Assembly: GCA_023435745.1 (NCBI GenBank)
Contig: JAEZMD010000020.1
Coordinates: 1 to 60,880, forward strand
Source: Bacillota bacterium
GTDB lineage: Bacteria; Bacillota; Clostridia; Acetivibrionales; DTU013
Direction of reading: 5' to 3'
Length of the DNA stretch: 60,880 nt
Shown here: positions 50,669 through 58,419 of the stretch, in pieces
Layout of the letters: each line of letters starts with the position of its first letter
Numbering within the stretch: position 1 is the stretch's first letter
Program-made: the position numbers and the translations under genes
Notes under the pieces: generated by a model
What the model saw: the letters and a program-made list of their open reading frames with translations, nothing else
What the model was told of the DNA's origin: nothing
Database searches by the model: none

Positions 50669-52822
50669 ATGGCGGATATAACAGCTCAATTGATTCAGGA
50701 ATTTAAACTTAAACCATTTCAGGTGCAGAATACTATCAAGCTTGTGGATGATGGCTGCACGATCCCGTTCATTGCCCGTTACAGGAAGGAGTTGACCGGT
50801 GAACTGGATGACCAGGTGCTCAGAGAACTGCATGAAAGGCTGGTTTATTTACGAAATCTGGAGGAGCGAAGGAATGCTGTCAGACGGTTAATTGAGGAAC
50901 AGGACAAGCTAACTGATGAGATTTCTGCAGCTCTTGACGCAAGTAAAAGTATGCAGGAAATCGAGGATATCTACAGACCGTTTAAACCTAAGAGAAGGAC
51001 CAGGGCATCCATTGCCCGTGAAAAAGGTCTCGAGCCGCTGGCCACGATTCTGCTGGCTCAGGAGATTATGTCCGGCAATATTAGTGGCATTGCATCTGCT
51101 TATGTGAATGCAGAAAAAGGTGTAAGCAGCATTGAAGAAGTGTTGGCTGGTGCAATGGATATTATCGCGGAAGAAGTATCCGACAATGCTGAGACCAGAA
51201 AGGTCGTACGGGATCTGTTTTTTAAGCACGGCACGATGGTATCACAGGCTGTGAAGGAGGAGGACTCCGTCTACAATATGTACTATGATTTCAGGGAACC
51301 GGTGTCGAAAATTGCAAAATACAGGATTCTGGCAATCAACAGAGGTGAAAAGGAAGAATTTCTTCGGGCGCGAATTGAAGTGCCTGAGGAGCTTGTCATA
51401 GCATATCTAAAGTCAAAGTATGTAACAAAGGCCCGATCCATTACATCTGAATATGTGGAAAATGCAGTAGAAGATTCTTACAGGCGCCTTATTTCGCCTT
51501 CAATGGAAAACGAGGTTAGGAATGAGCTAACTGAAATGGCTGGAGAACAGGCTATGAAGGTGTTTGCGGAAAATCTCAGGAACCTGCTGCTGCAGCCTCC
51601 GGTAAAGGGGAGAGTGGTTCTGGGGCTAGACCCTGCGTACCGTACTGGTTGTAAGGTTGCTGTTGTTGACGATACAGGACGGGTTTTGATTACGACTGTC
51701 ATATATCCCACGCCGCCTCAAAGCAAGGTGGAGGAGGCGGAAAGGGTCGTGCTGAGGCTGATCGACCAATTCAAGGTAGACATAATCTCTATTGGTAATG
51801 GTACAGCTTCAAAGGAAACGGAGATATTTACCGCCGATGTATTGAAAAAGACATCCACAAAAGTTTATTATATGGTGGTAAGTGAAGCAGGGGCATCCGT
51901 GTATTCGGCTTCGAAGCTGGGAGCTGAAGAATTTCCCGAATTTGATGTATCGCTCAGAAGTGCGGTTTCCATTGCAAGAAGGCTTCAGGATCCGCTGGCA
52001 GAGCTCGTGAAGATCGATCCGAAAGCGATTGGAGTTGGGCAATATCAACATGATATGAATCAAAAAAGACTGGGAGAGACGTTGGGCGGTGTTGTAGAGG
52101 ATTGTGTAAACAGTGTCGGCGTAGATCTGAATACCGCATCACCTTCATTACTTTCGTATGTTTCCGGTATTAATGCAGCCGTCGCTAAAAATATTGTGGA
52201 ATACAGAGAAAGTAACGGGCGTTTTAAAAGCAGGCAGGAGTTGAAAAAGGTTAAGAAGCTTGGGGATAAAGCGTTTGAACAGTGTGCCGGTTTCTTGAGG
52301 ATACAGGACGGGAAAAGTATTCTGGACAATACTTCCGTGCATCCTGAAGCATATCCGGCTGCGGAGAAATTGCTGAGTACGCTTGGATATAGGCTGGAGG
52401 ATGTACAGGACAGGAAATTGGACAATCTGCCTAAGGAAGTCGAAAAGCGAGGCATTGGTGAGGTCGCGATGGTGATCGGCGTTGGGATTCCGACATTGCG
52501 GGATATTATCAATGAACTGATGAAACCCGGACGCGATCCCAGGGATGAGCTGCCCAAGCCTGTTCTGCAAACGGATGTGCTTGACATGGCAGACCTGAAG
52601 CAGGGGATGGTGCTGACGGGGACCGTGAGGAATGTGGCGGATTTTGGGGCGTTCGTGGACATTGGCGTGCATCAGGATGGCCTTGTTCATATTTCAGAGC
52701 TGGCAGACAGATTTGTAAAGCGTCCGATGGATGTGGTATCTGTCGGGGATATTGTAAAGGTAAAGGTTCTTGCTGTGGATCCCGTGAAAAAGAGGATTAG
52801 CCTGAGTATGAGAGGGCTATGA
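50669..52822 (+). CDS. tex: Tex family transcription accessory protein
   Basis: 717 residues with the normal Tex order: helical N-terminal region, YqgF-like RNase H fold (VVLGLDPAYRTGCKVAVVD), helix-hairpin-helix motifs (LSYVSGINAAVAKNIVEYRE) and a C-terminal S1 RNA-binding domain (GMVLTGTVRNVADFGAFVDIG). Tex is a conserved nucleic-acid-binding factor linked to transcription. AAGGAGAAAAGCAGC precedes ATG 50669. The next gene follows after 37 nt. Confidence 0.96.
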   Translation: MADITAQLIQEFKLKPFQVQNTIKLVDDGCTIPFIARYRKELTGELDDQVLRELHERLVYLRNLEERRNAVRRLIEEQDKLTDEISAALDASKSMQEIEDIYRPFKPKRRTRASIAREKGLEPLATILLAQEIMSGNISGIASAYVNAEKGVSSIEEVLAGAMDIIAEEVSDNAETRKVVRDLFFKHGTMVSQAVKEEDSVYNMYYDFREPVSKIAKYRILAINRGEKEEFLRARIEVPEELVIAYLKSKYVTKARSITSEYVENAVEDSYRRLISPSMENEVRNELTEMAGEQAMKVFAENLRNLLLQPPVKGRVVLGLDPAYRTGCKVAVVDDTGRVLITTVIYPTPPQSKVEEAERVVLRLIDQFKVDIISIGNGTASKETEIFTADVLKKTSTKVYYMVVSEAGASVYSASKLGAEEFPEFDVSLRSAVSIARRLQDPLAELVKIDPKAIGVGQYQHDMNQKRLGETLGGVVEDCVNSVGVDLNTASPSLLSYVSGINAAVAKNIVEYRESNGRFKSRQELKKVKKLGDKAFEQCAGFLRIQDGKSILDNTSVHPEAYPAAEKLLSTLGYRLEDVQDRKLDNLPKEVEKRGIGEVAMVIGVGIPTLRDIINELMKPGRDPRDELPKPVLQTDVLDMADLKQGMVLTGTVRNVADFGAFVDIGVHQDGLVHISELADRFVKRPMDVVSVGDIVKVKVLAVDPVKKRISLSMRGL

Positions 52823-52859
52823 TAACAAAACGGATAATTAGGTCGGGGGAAGGTAGTAT

Positions 52860-53684
52860 ATGAACATTTTAAAAACAACGATACAGGCCGTGATAAAGCG
52901 TCCATTTATATTGATAATAATTGGTGCGATTATGCTGGTGGCTGCTGTTTTCAATGCATTTATTCCACTGATGGCAATGGTCATCGGCATCGTCAACATG
53001 ACCGGCGGGGGATTATTTGACAGTCTGCTGTCTGTTTTGCAGATGCTAATTGACACTGAGAACATCCCGATGATATTGATATCACTGGCGGCAATAGCAG
53101 TTATAGTATCGGCGGCGATCGGCATACTGCTGCCCGGATTTTTAATGATTACTGAGGATGGGCTGGTAAAAGGTAAAAAAAAGAAAGGTCTGTTTTCTGA
53201 AGGACTAAGAAAGTACTTTTTCAGGTTTTTTATCATGGGCTTTAAAACCGCACTTTTCACATTGTTGCTTGTCGTATTTCTGCTGGTTGCTTCTGTTCCG
53301 GCTATCATTGTTACCAGAGCAGCCATGACATCCAGTTCCAACCTTCTGGTTGCGGCAATATTCATGGACATTGTGACAATCGGCGTATTTTTTATGTGTC
53401 TGTCTTTTTTCAGTATATATATTTATATGTGGTATATTGCAGCATCCAAAGGAGTCAAAAAGCCCTTTAAAGTCGGTAAGGCAATTGCCGATCAGGGATT
53501 TTGGAGTATAACGCTGAGCCTGCTGCTTTTTGATATAGTATTTGCCGCTGTGATTTACCTGATCTATTCAAGCGAAAGCCAGCTATTCCGCTATTTCTCA
53601 GGCTGGGCTTTCACTACCGCATTTTTTACAGCACTTGCGGTCTACCTCGTCAGCACCTATCTGAATCTGGAGCAGAAAAGATAA
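52860..53684 (+). CDS. Multi-pass membrane protein of unknown function
   Basis: 274 residues with about six hydrophobic helices (15-50, 72-100, 125-152, 160-190, 210-232, 243-265). No enzyme motif. The internal basic stretch GKKKKGLFSEGLRKY lies on the cytoplasmic side. It resembles clostridial proteins of the glycerophosphoryl-diester-like membrane type, but I cannot assign it. ATG 52860 lies 7 nt after GGGGGAAGG. Two GGGGAC repeats begin 9 nt after its stop. Confidence 0.75.
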   Translation: MNILKTTIQAVIKRPFILIIIGAIMLVAAVFNAFIPLMAMVIGIVNMTGGGLFDSLLSVLQMLIDTENIPMILISLAAIAVIVSAAIGILLPGFLMITEDGLVKGKKKKGLFSEGLRKYFFRFFIMGFKTALFTLLLVVFLLVASVPAIIVTRAAMTSSSNLLVAAIFMDIVTIGVFFMCLSFFSIYIYMWYIAASKGVKKPFKVGKAIADQGFWSITLSLLLFDIVFAAVIYLIYSSESQLFRYFSGWAFTTAFFTALAVYLVSTYLNLEQKR

Positions 53685-53692
53685 ATATATAT

Positions 53693-53736
53693 GGGGACAG
53701 TTCTCACAAATGTGGCATATATGGGGACAGTTCTCA
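53693..53736 (+). repeat. GGGGAC-type dispersed repeat, 2 copies in tandem
   Basis: GGGGACAGTTCTCA at 53693-53706 and 53723-53736, within a 30-nt tandem unit (ATATATGGGGACAGTTCTCA plus about 10 nt). Same strand as the gene that ends at 53684. Confidence 0.9.
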
Positions 53737-53785
53737 CGGATGCGGCATTAGCCGTAAAGTATCTCAGTCACGTGCAGCCGTCTGC

Positions 53786-54487
53786 TCACACTGCGAAATT
53801 ATGATTGCCTATTCTTATAACGATCCGTCTTGACCAAATCCATGAGCTTGTTGCTGTGTTGGGATTGTAATAATAGACGCAGCCGTACGATGGATCCCAT
53901 CCATTTAAAGCATCTCTTGCAGCATTGACTGAACTTGTGTCTGGAGCGAGATTGATTTGCCCGTCATATACAGCATCAAATGCACCGGGTTGATAGATCA
54001 CTCCCGCAAGTGTACTTGGAAACCTTGAATCTCTTGTCCTGTTAAGCACCACGGCGCCAACAGCGACTTTCCCTTCGTAAGGTTCTCCTCGTGCCTCGCC
54101 GTGAATCAATCTTGCCAGCAGGTATAAATCACCTGTATCTGCGCTAGTACTTGGACTCTCAGAGACGCCATGCTGAATACCTGTGGGAAGACCAAGGGCA
54201 GCCAGCGTTTGCGGGCCGGCTATCCCATCTATTGTGAGACCGTTTTTCCTTTGAAACTCTTTTACTGCACTGTATGTCAAATATCCATACAGACCGTCAA
54301 TGCCGCCTTTATAATATCCCCATGCTGACAGACGGGATTGGATTTTCGTGACCTCATCTCCGGAGGAGCCATAACCGGAAAGTGTAGTAATGCTTCGGCT
54401 GAGTATGTTTGGAGATTGTGCATATAAAAGTAGGGTAAATACAATAAAAATAGTTATCAGGATGAGTAATACTGTCTTCCTTTGCAT
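53786..54487 (-). CDS. sleB: Spore cortex-lytic enzyme SleB
   Basis: 233 residues. A signal or anchor helix (about 5-24) precedes a PG_binding_1 domain (GDEVTKIQSRLSAWGYYKGG ... DGIAGPQTLAALGL) and the SleB hydrolase domain (LLARLIHGEARGEPYEGKVA, catalytic Glu in HGEARG; then AFDAVYDGQIN). SleB is a lytic transglycosylase that degrades cortex peptidoglycan in germination. No ypeB follows in the window. It faces the upstream membrane gene convergently. Confidence 0.92.
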   Translation of the reverse strand: MQRKTVLLILITIFIVFTLLLYAQSPNILSRSITTLSGYGSSGDEVTKIQSRLSAWGYYKGGIDGLYGYLTYSAVKEFQRKNGLTIDGIAGPQTLAALGLPTGIQHGVSESPSTSADTGDLYLLARLIHGEARGEPYEGKVAVGAVVLNRTRDSRFPSTLAGVIYQPGAFDAVYDGQINLAPDTSSVNAARDALNGWDPSYGCVYYYNPNTATSSWIWSRRIVIRIGNHNFAV

Positions 54488-54602
54488 TGCTGCTCTTCTC
54501 CTCTTTTGTTATGCTGCAATTAGTAAAATAAGTGCAATAATCGGACAAATCGATTAATGCATTCTCTTGTATGCTTATTTTTTGCTTTTTACTCTAATTT
54601 AT

Positions 54603-54935
54603 TCAAAAAAGAAGAATATAGATTAGAACGATGAGCAGAAGGTCATCTTCAAACGATTCATCAAGCAGCAGAATGATCAACCCGATCAATATGAGCTCTT
54701 CAATTTTAACATTTTTTTGTATGTACTTAATAATCCCGGACAACGGATTTCTGGGCATATTTTTTTCTGTGGCATAGCCAGGAAAAGCTTCTACTTCATT
54801 AGGCAGCGGAATGCCAAAAAAACCTTTCTCCTTATGTAAAGGAACTCCAATGGAGTTCAGAGGGTGTGAGGGATATGTATTATAGAAAGGGGATATGTAT
54901 TTTTTTGAGCCAGGTATTGGCCTTTTGTAAGGCAT
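54603..54935 (-). CDS. Small protein with C-terminal membrane helix
   Basis: 110 residues from ATG 54935 (AGAGGAGG upstream). The N-terminal part is rich in P, Y and N and predicted soluble; the last 30 residues form two hydrophobic stretches (LILIGLIILLLDES, LLLIVLIYILLF). No family recognised. Part of a minus-strand set of small genes (54603-56367), probably one operon. Confidence 0.7.
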   Translation of the reverse strand: MPYKRPIPGSKKYISPFYNTYPSHPLNSIGVPLHKEKGFFGIPLPNEVEAFPGYATEKNMPRNPLSGIIKYIQKNVKIEELILIGLIILLLDESFEDDLLLIVLIYILLF

Positions 54936-54948
54936 CCACTCGCCTCCT

Positions 54949-55398
54949 CTATTTTTCGCGGTCATTGAGCAATTTGCTTATACCGGTCAATTGCAGCAAC
55001 TGTATACAATTTCCGATCTTTTTCTGCCGCCGAGCATTCATAAATGGTTTTATAGCTTGAAGCAGATTGACTCGCGGATCATTGGCCGATTTGATCCGAT
55101 CCATTGCCTTCAAAGCCGTATTAAGAATTTCTGGATTGACGGACGATTCCGGACTTAAAGGCTTATCAGTGCTGTCCTGAGAGACTTTTTGTGCAGAAAC
55201 GTCCCCTTTGTTGTACTCTTGTTGAGAAACGTCCCCAGCTTCGTCCCCCGTATTATTGGGAGAAACGTCCCCCTCTTTGTCGTTTTTGCCTAATGAGGAT
55301 GCCAACAGGGCTACGAGCTCTTTTATATTGTCGGGCAAGTCTTCCTGATCCAGCATTTGTGCAATTTGTTGGAATTTTTTGCCAAGATCATTACTCAT
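54949..55398 (-). CDS. Small helical protein carrying GDVS repeat insertions
   Basis: 149 residues. Both ends look like a compact helical protein (LGKKFQQIAQMLDQEDLP; DPRVNLLQAIKPFMNARRQK), and the last 40 residues resemble clostridial proteins of this cluster. The middle (about 40-78) is made of three GGGGAC-repeat copies in frame: EGDVSPNN, AGDVSQQE and KGDVSAQK, separated by polar spacers. The insert seems tolerated because the flanks stay in frame. Function unknown. It overlaps no neighbour and lies 13 nt upstream of the next gene. Confidence 0.75.
   Translation of the reverse strand: MSNDLGKKFQQIAQMLDQEDLPDNIKELVALLASSLGKNDKEGDVSPNNTGDEAGDVSQQEYNKGDVSAQKVSQDSTDKPLSPESSVNPEILNTALKAMDRIKSANDPRVNLLQAIKPFMNARRQKKIGNCIQLLQLTGISKLLNDREK
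55194..55272 (-). repeat. GGGGAC-type repeats inside a coding region, 3 copies
   Basis: CAGAAACGTCCCC (55194-55206), TGAGAAACGTCCCC (55223-55236) and GGAGAAACGTCCCC (55259-55272) on the plus strand, i.e. GGGGACGTTTCTCx on the coding strand. All three are in the same frame, read G-D-V-S. Confidence 0.92.
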
Positions 55399-55443
55399 GA
55401 TTCAATCCCCCCGAACCTTAGGCACTAATAATATATTCATTTT

Positions 55444-55764
55444 TTAATCAATAATGTCTTTAATTTTATCAATGATCTCAGGCCCTTTTTCACCCAGCAT
55501 TTTTTTTACTGCATCCATGTCTATGTTGCTCATCCTTTGCTTGAGCTCGGCTTTGTTAAGGTTTAGCTCCTTCAGCCTGCTTTCATCGAGCTCGTTTAGT
55601 TTTGACATAAATTCATTTTTATCTATTTTATTTAGCTTTCTGGCCAGATCCTCTGTATCACCGTTTTTTAACATGTCGATAGCAGTGTTTATTTTTGTCT
55701 GCAGTACTTTATCGTCCATTTTCCCGAGCAGATCCGCTAATTTTTTATTAAAACCATTTGTCAT
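55444..55764 (-). CDS. Small charged helical protein
   Basis: 106 residues from ATG 55764 with GGGAGG close upstream. Almost wholly amphipathic helix (FNKKLADLLGKMDDKVLQTK ... AVKKMLGEKGPEIIDKIKD). No recognised domain. The gene order with the neighbouring small membrane genes suggests a sporulation-related operon. Confidence 0.75.
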   Translation of the reverse strand: MTNGFNKKLADLLGKMDDKVLQTKINTAIDMLKNGDTEDLARKLNKIDKNEFMSKLNELDESRLKELNLNKAELKQRMSNIDMDAVKKMLGEKGPEIIDKIKDIID

Positions 55765-55841
55765 GATGACGCCTCCCGCTTTCATATAATTTGTTAGATT
55801 AAAGATGCTGTTAATTTATTCCTGCCGGTCTTGGTTTGGTT

Positions 55842-55855
55842 TTGAGAACTGTCCC
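55842..55855 (-). repeat. GGGGAC-type dispersed repeat, 1 copy
   Basis: TTGAGAACTGTCCC, 12 nt downstream of the stop of the minus-strand gene at 55868 and in its orientation. Confidence 0.8.
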
Positions 55856-55867
55856 GGTCCGGTCCCG

Positions 55868-56083
55868 TTATTGGGGCTCTTCCTCAACTCTGCAAACACC
55901 TGCAAATATCAAGAGAAACGCGCCAATAATCAGAATGGGCACAATACCTAAGTTTTCTCCGATATCCGATTCGCTTCCGGATAAAAGTATAATAATAAAA
56001 ATGATTGCAAAAATCAGGACCTCATCGAGGCCTTCGTCAAACAACTTTCTCAGTGTACCAGGCAGATTGTCAAAAAGAGCCAT
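55868..56083 (-). CDS. Small membrane protein
   Basis: 71 residues with two hydrophobic helices (about 20-36 and 43-63) and a short charged N-terminus (MALFDNLPGTLRKLFDEGLD). GGAGG precedes its start. No family recognised. It resembles the next small gene in size and in being mainly membrane-embedded. Confidence 0.7.
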   Translation of the reverse strand: MALFDNLPGTLRKLFDEGLDEVLIFAIIFIIILLSGSESDIGENLGIVPILIIGAFLLIFAGVCRVEEEPQ

Positions 56084-56172
56084 AAGACAGCCTCCGGCGG
56101 TATGAATAACAATATATTCTATGAAGGCCGTTATTAATATGTTCCTGCTTTTTTACAGTGGCTGCGTTTTAT

Positions 56173-56367
56173 TTAGCAATAGAAAAGCTTTAGGAACACA
56201 AGTATGAAGAACAACAGGGAGTCATCCCTGCAGCATGTGTTTTCGCAACGATGACCGCTTTTCAGTATACCAATTCCGCTATTGTCATAGAAAAGCAGCA
56301 GAAAAATGAGTATAAAGAAAAGGAGCGTGCAATCATTTGTGTTACTGCAATGTGGACTATTGGACAT
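56173..56367 (-). CDS. Tiny Cys-containing hydrophobic protein (spore type)
   Basis: 64 residues with two near-identical hydrophobic blocks (CTLLFFILIFLLLFYDN and DSLLFFILVFLKLFYC) separated by a Cys/His-rich stretch (GHRCENTCCRDD). Such repeated LLFFIL-type proteins occur among clostridial sporulation or coat genes, similar in style to YjcZ-like proteins. GGAGG precedes ATG 56367. First gene of the small-gene cluster. Confidence 0.65.
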   Translation of the reverse strand: MSNSPHCSNTNDCTLLFFILIFLLLFYDNSGIGILKSGHRCENTCCRDDSLLFFILVFLKLFYC

Positions 56368-56659
56368 ATGAACCCTCCTCAGCAGGCATACACAGTATTA
56401 TCTATTGACATAATATGCGGCTGAGGTGATTGCTGTTACAAACATTTGTTATGCTGCTCTGAAATATTGGATGGTATTTTGTTAATGCTTATTGCATTGT
56501 TGGTAGTATTAGTATAAGGGATGGCTGATATTGCATATTTATTATTGAAGGAGTAAACGTCGGATTTTGATGTATCTGTGCAAGTATCAGCCAGCGGTTG
56601 CAAATTGATATAAAAGCATATACTATTATATTGTATTTTAGGCAGGAAGGGATTAAATC
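56368..56659. other. Intergenic region before the thioredoxin-reductase-like gene
   Basis: Holds divergent start regions. A candidate plus-strand promoter is TTGCAA (56598-56603), 17-nt spacer, TACTAT (56621-56626). I see nothing else. Confidence 0.4.
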
Positions 56660-57532
56660 ATGTATGATGTAATCATTATTGGGAAAGGGCCCGCAGGCTT
56701 ATCTGCCGCTCTTTATACGGTCAGATTCAATCTGAACACACTTATTATCGGAAGAGATGACAGCAGGCTGTTGAAGGCTGACAAAATAGACAACTATTTT
56801 GGCTTCGCGCAGACAATCAGCGGGGAACAACTGCTGGTAAACGGAGAGGAGCAGGTAAGGAGACTTGGTGCTAAGTTGATTGAGGATGAGGTTATTTCTA
56901 TTGAAAAAGATGATTTTTTCAGAATAACAACAGCAGAAGGACAATACTCCAGTAAGGCATTGCTGCTTGCGTCAGGACAGCCGAATAAAGTGATACGGAT
57001 TGAGAATTTGGTAAAGTTCGAAGGGAAGGGCGTTAGCTATTGTTCCACCTGCGACGGATTTTTCTTTAACAATTTAAAGGTTGGCGTACTGGGGAACAAG
57101 GATTATGCGATACACGAGGCAGAAGAGCTGCTTACATTCACTAAAAATATTACTATTTATACAAATGGCAAGCCTATGGAGACCAGCAATAAATATGATG
57201 AGGACGTAGAGCAGTTCAGGATCGATACACGTCAGATCTCGAAACTGGATGGGTCCGACTTTTTGCAGAGAATTTATTTTACGGATGGCACGAGCGAAGA
57301 GATCGATGGAATATTCGTTGCATATGAAAGCGCGTCAAGCATTGATTTCGCTCGCAAACTTGGTGTTTTGGCGCAGGGCAATACTGTCGTGGTCGATGCA
57401 AAGCAGCAGACCAATTTGGAAGGACTGTTTGCCGCAGGTGATTGCGCCAGCAGCTTTAAGCAGATTTCTGTTGCGGTCGGACAGGGAGCATTGGCCGGAA
57501 AAGCAATAGCGGATTATGTTAAAAGCTTGTAG
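56660..57532 (+). CDS. Thioredoxin-reductase-like flavoprotein without NADPH motifs
   Basis: 290 residues. The FAD domain has the N-terminal MYDVIIIGKGPAGLSAALYT and the C-terminal GLFAAGDCAS. The redox pair is C128-S-T-C131 in YCSTCDG. The nucleotide domain lacks the usual NADPH signatures: VGVLGNKDYA stands where GxGxxA should be, and no HRRxxxR motif is present. Known clostridial relatives are ferredoxin-linked thioredoxin reductases or NADH-using Cp34-like proteins. The glutaredoxin-like gene downstream is a likely electron acceptor. No clear ribosome site other than AGGAAGGG 9 nt before ATG 56660. Confidence 0.85.
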   Translation: MYDVIIIGKGPAGLSAALYTVRFNLNTLIIGRDDSRLLKADKIDNYFGFAQTISGEQLLVNGEEQVRRLGAKLIEDEVISIEKDDFFRITTAEGQYSSKALLLASGQPNKVIRIENLVKFEGKGVSYCSTCDGFFFNNLKVGVLGNKDYAIHEAEELLTFTKNITIYTNGKPMETSNKYDEDVEQFRIDTRQISKLDGSDFLQRIYFTDGTSEEIDGIFVAYESASSIDFARKLGVLAQGNTVVVDAKQQTNLEGLFAAGDCASSFKQISVAVGQGALAGKAIADYVKSL

Positions 57533-57608
57533 TGTATGGGTTAACAGATCCCTGGGCTTCCGGACACATGAGCACCCAGATACTCTGGCTTTTCGCAGGG
57601 GCTCCCGA

Positions 57609-57669
57609 GGAGGACTCTCAAGGAGGAGCCCAAGGAGACTTTCAAGGAGACTTTCAAGTGGGCTCTCAA
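57609..57669 (+). repeat. 12-nt tandem repeats between the redox genes
   Basis: Five units: GGAGGACTCTCAA, GGAGGAGCCCAA, GGAGACTTTCAA twice (57634-57657, identical) and GTGGGCTCTCAA. They resemble the GGGGAC family in sharing GGA..CTCAA but are shorter and head to tail. Confidence 0.85.
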
Positions 57670-57762
57670 GGGGCGAATGTGAATTTGAGTTATGGAAAAT
57701 AATGAACCTACAGACTGAAATTTCGGGAAGATTCGGAAGAATAGATTCATGGGAGAGTGTAT

Positions 57763-57987
57763 ATGAGTATAACTGTTTATTCAACACCGACATGTGTATA
57801 CTGTAAGATGGTAAAAAAGTATTTTGAGTCTCAAAACGTTAATTTCGATGAGATCGATGTTTCAAGGGACAGAGAGGCAGCTGCTGAAATGGTCAGAAAA
57901 TCAGGCCAAATGGGTGTCCCTGTGGTAGACATTGACGGCACGATAATTGTGGGTTTTGATAAGGATAGGATTGACAGCCTACTATGA
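57763..57987 (+). CDS. Glutaredoxin-like protein (NrdH/Cp9 type)
   Basis: 74 residues with the thioredoxin fold and active site C11-V-Y-C14 (VYSTPTCVYCKMVKKYF). GVPVVDIDGTIIVGFDKDRI holds the cis-Pro region and the glutaredoxin-like C-terminus. ATG 57763 follows GGGAGAG. It is the probable partner of the flavoprotein upstream; in C. pasteurianum similar proteins form an AhpC-reducing system. That function is inferred here. No peroxiredoxin gene is visible in the window. Confidence 0.88.
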   Translation: MSITVYSTPTCVYCKMVKKYFESQNVNFDEIDVSRDREAAAEMVRKSGQMGVPVVDIDGTIIVGFDKDRIDSLL

Positions 57988-57994
57988 TGAGCGA

Positions 57995-58140
57995 AGGGAC
58001 GTTTCTGTGAGCGAGGGGACGTTTCTCAAATCTACCAACTGGGGGGATAACTGGGGGACATTTCTCATTTGTAACTAGGGAACGTTTCTCAACTGTAACT
58101 AATGGAATTAAGGGACATTTCTCAACTGGAGGACATCTCC
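57995..58140 (+). repeat. GGGGAC-type repeat cluster, 5-6 copies
   Basis: 57995-58007 (AGGGACGTTTCTG), 58015-58029, 58054-58067 (ACATTTCTCA), 58078-58092 (GGGAACGTTTCTCAA) and 58111-58125, plus a degenerate unit GGACATCTCC at 58131-58140. All plus orientation. They begin 8 nt after the stop of the glutaredoxin gene. The last unit overlaps a terminator at 58133-58156 (ACATCT / AGGTGT then Ts). Confidence 0.88.
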
Positions 58141-58256
58141 TTGAAAGGTGTTTTTTAGTCGGTTCTCGAAGCCGTGAGTTTCATTATCTTGCCATTTGAT
58201 TTTTTAAATTTCATATGTTAATATTGAGCTGAATATGTGTTGATGAGGAGGACCGT

Positions 58257-58340
58257 ATGAGTAAGTCACAGGCTTTATTCTATAAATATGCCGGCTTTAT
58301 TTATGTTGCTCCGAAATTAATGACAAAGAAAACCCTGTGA
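58257..58340 (+). CDS. 27-residue protein with its own ribosome site and terminator
   Basis: MSKSQALFYKYAGFIYVAPK then LMTKKTL. GAGGAGG lies 5 nt before ATG 58257, and its TGA lies within the left arm of a terminator. A real short gene is likely; a spore small protein is possible. No family recognised. Confidence 0.55.
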   Translation: MSKSQALFYKYAGFIYVAPKLMTKKTL

Positions 58341-58367
58341 TTAGAGACTCTTCACAGGGTTTGTTTT
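58330..58367 (+). terminator. Terminator of the 27-residue gene
   Basis: AAACCCTGTGA (58330-58340) pairs with TCACAGGGTTT (58352-58362), then TGTTTTATA. Confidence 0.85.
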
Positions 58368-58419
58368 ATAGTGGGCACATATGATAATTCTTCAATTGTA
58401 GGAACAGGAGGTTGCATCA

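Noticed and set aside
57335..57793. A 152-codon minus-strand frame over the flavoprotein end and the 12-nt array
   Set aside because: Its middle (repeated PLES/LLES) is the complement of the 12-nt tandem array and the rest is antisense to the flavoprotein.
57995..58140. CRISPR array downstream of the glutaredoxin gene
   Set aside because: Units are 13-15 nt, spacers are irregular and units vary. No cas genes in the window.
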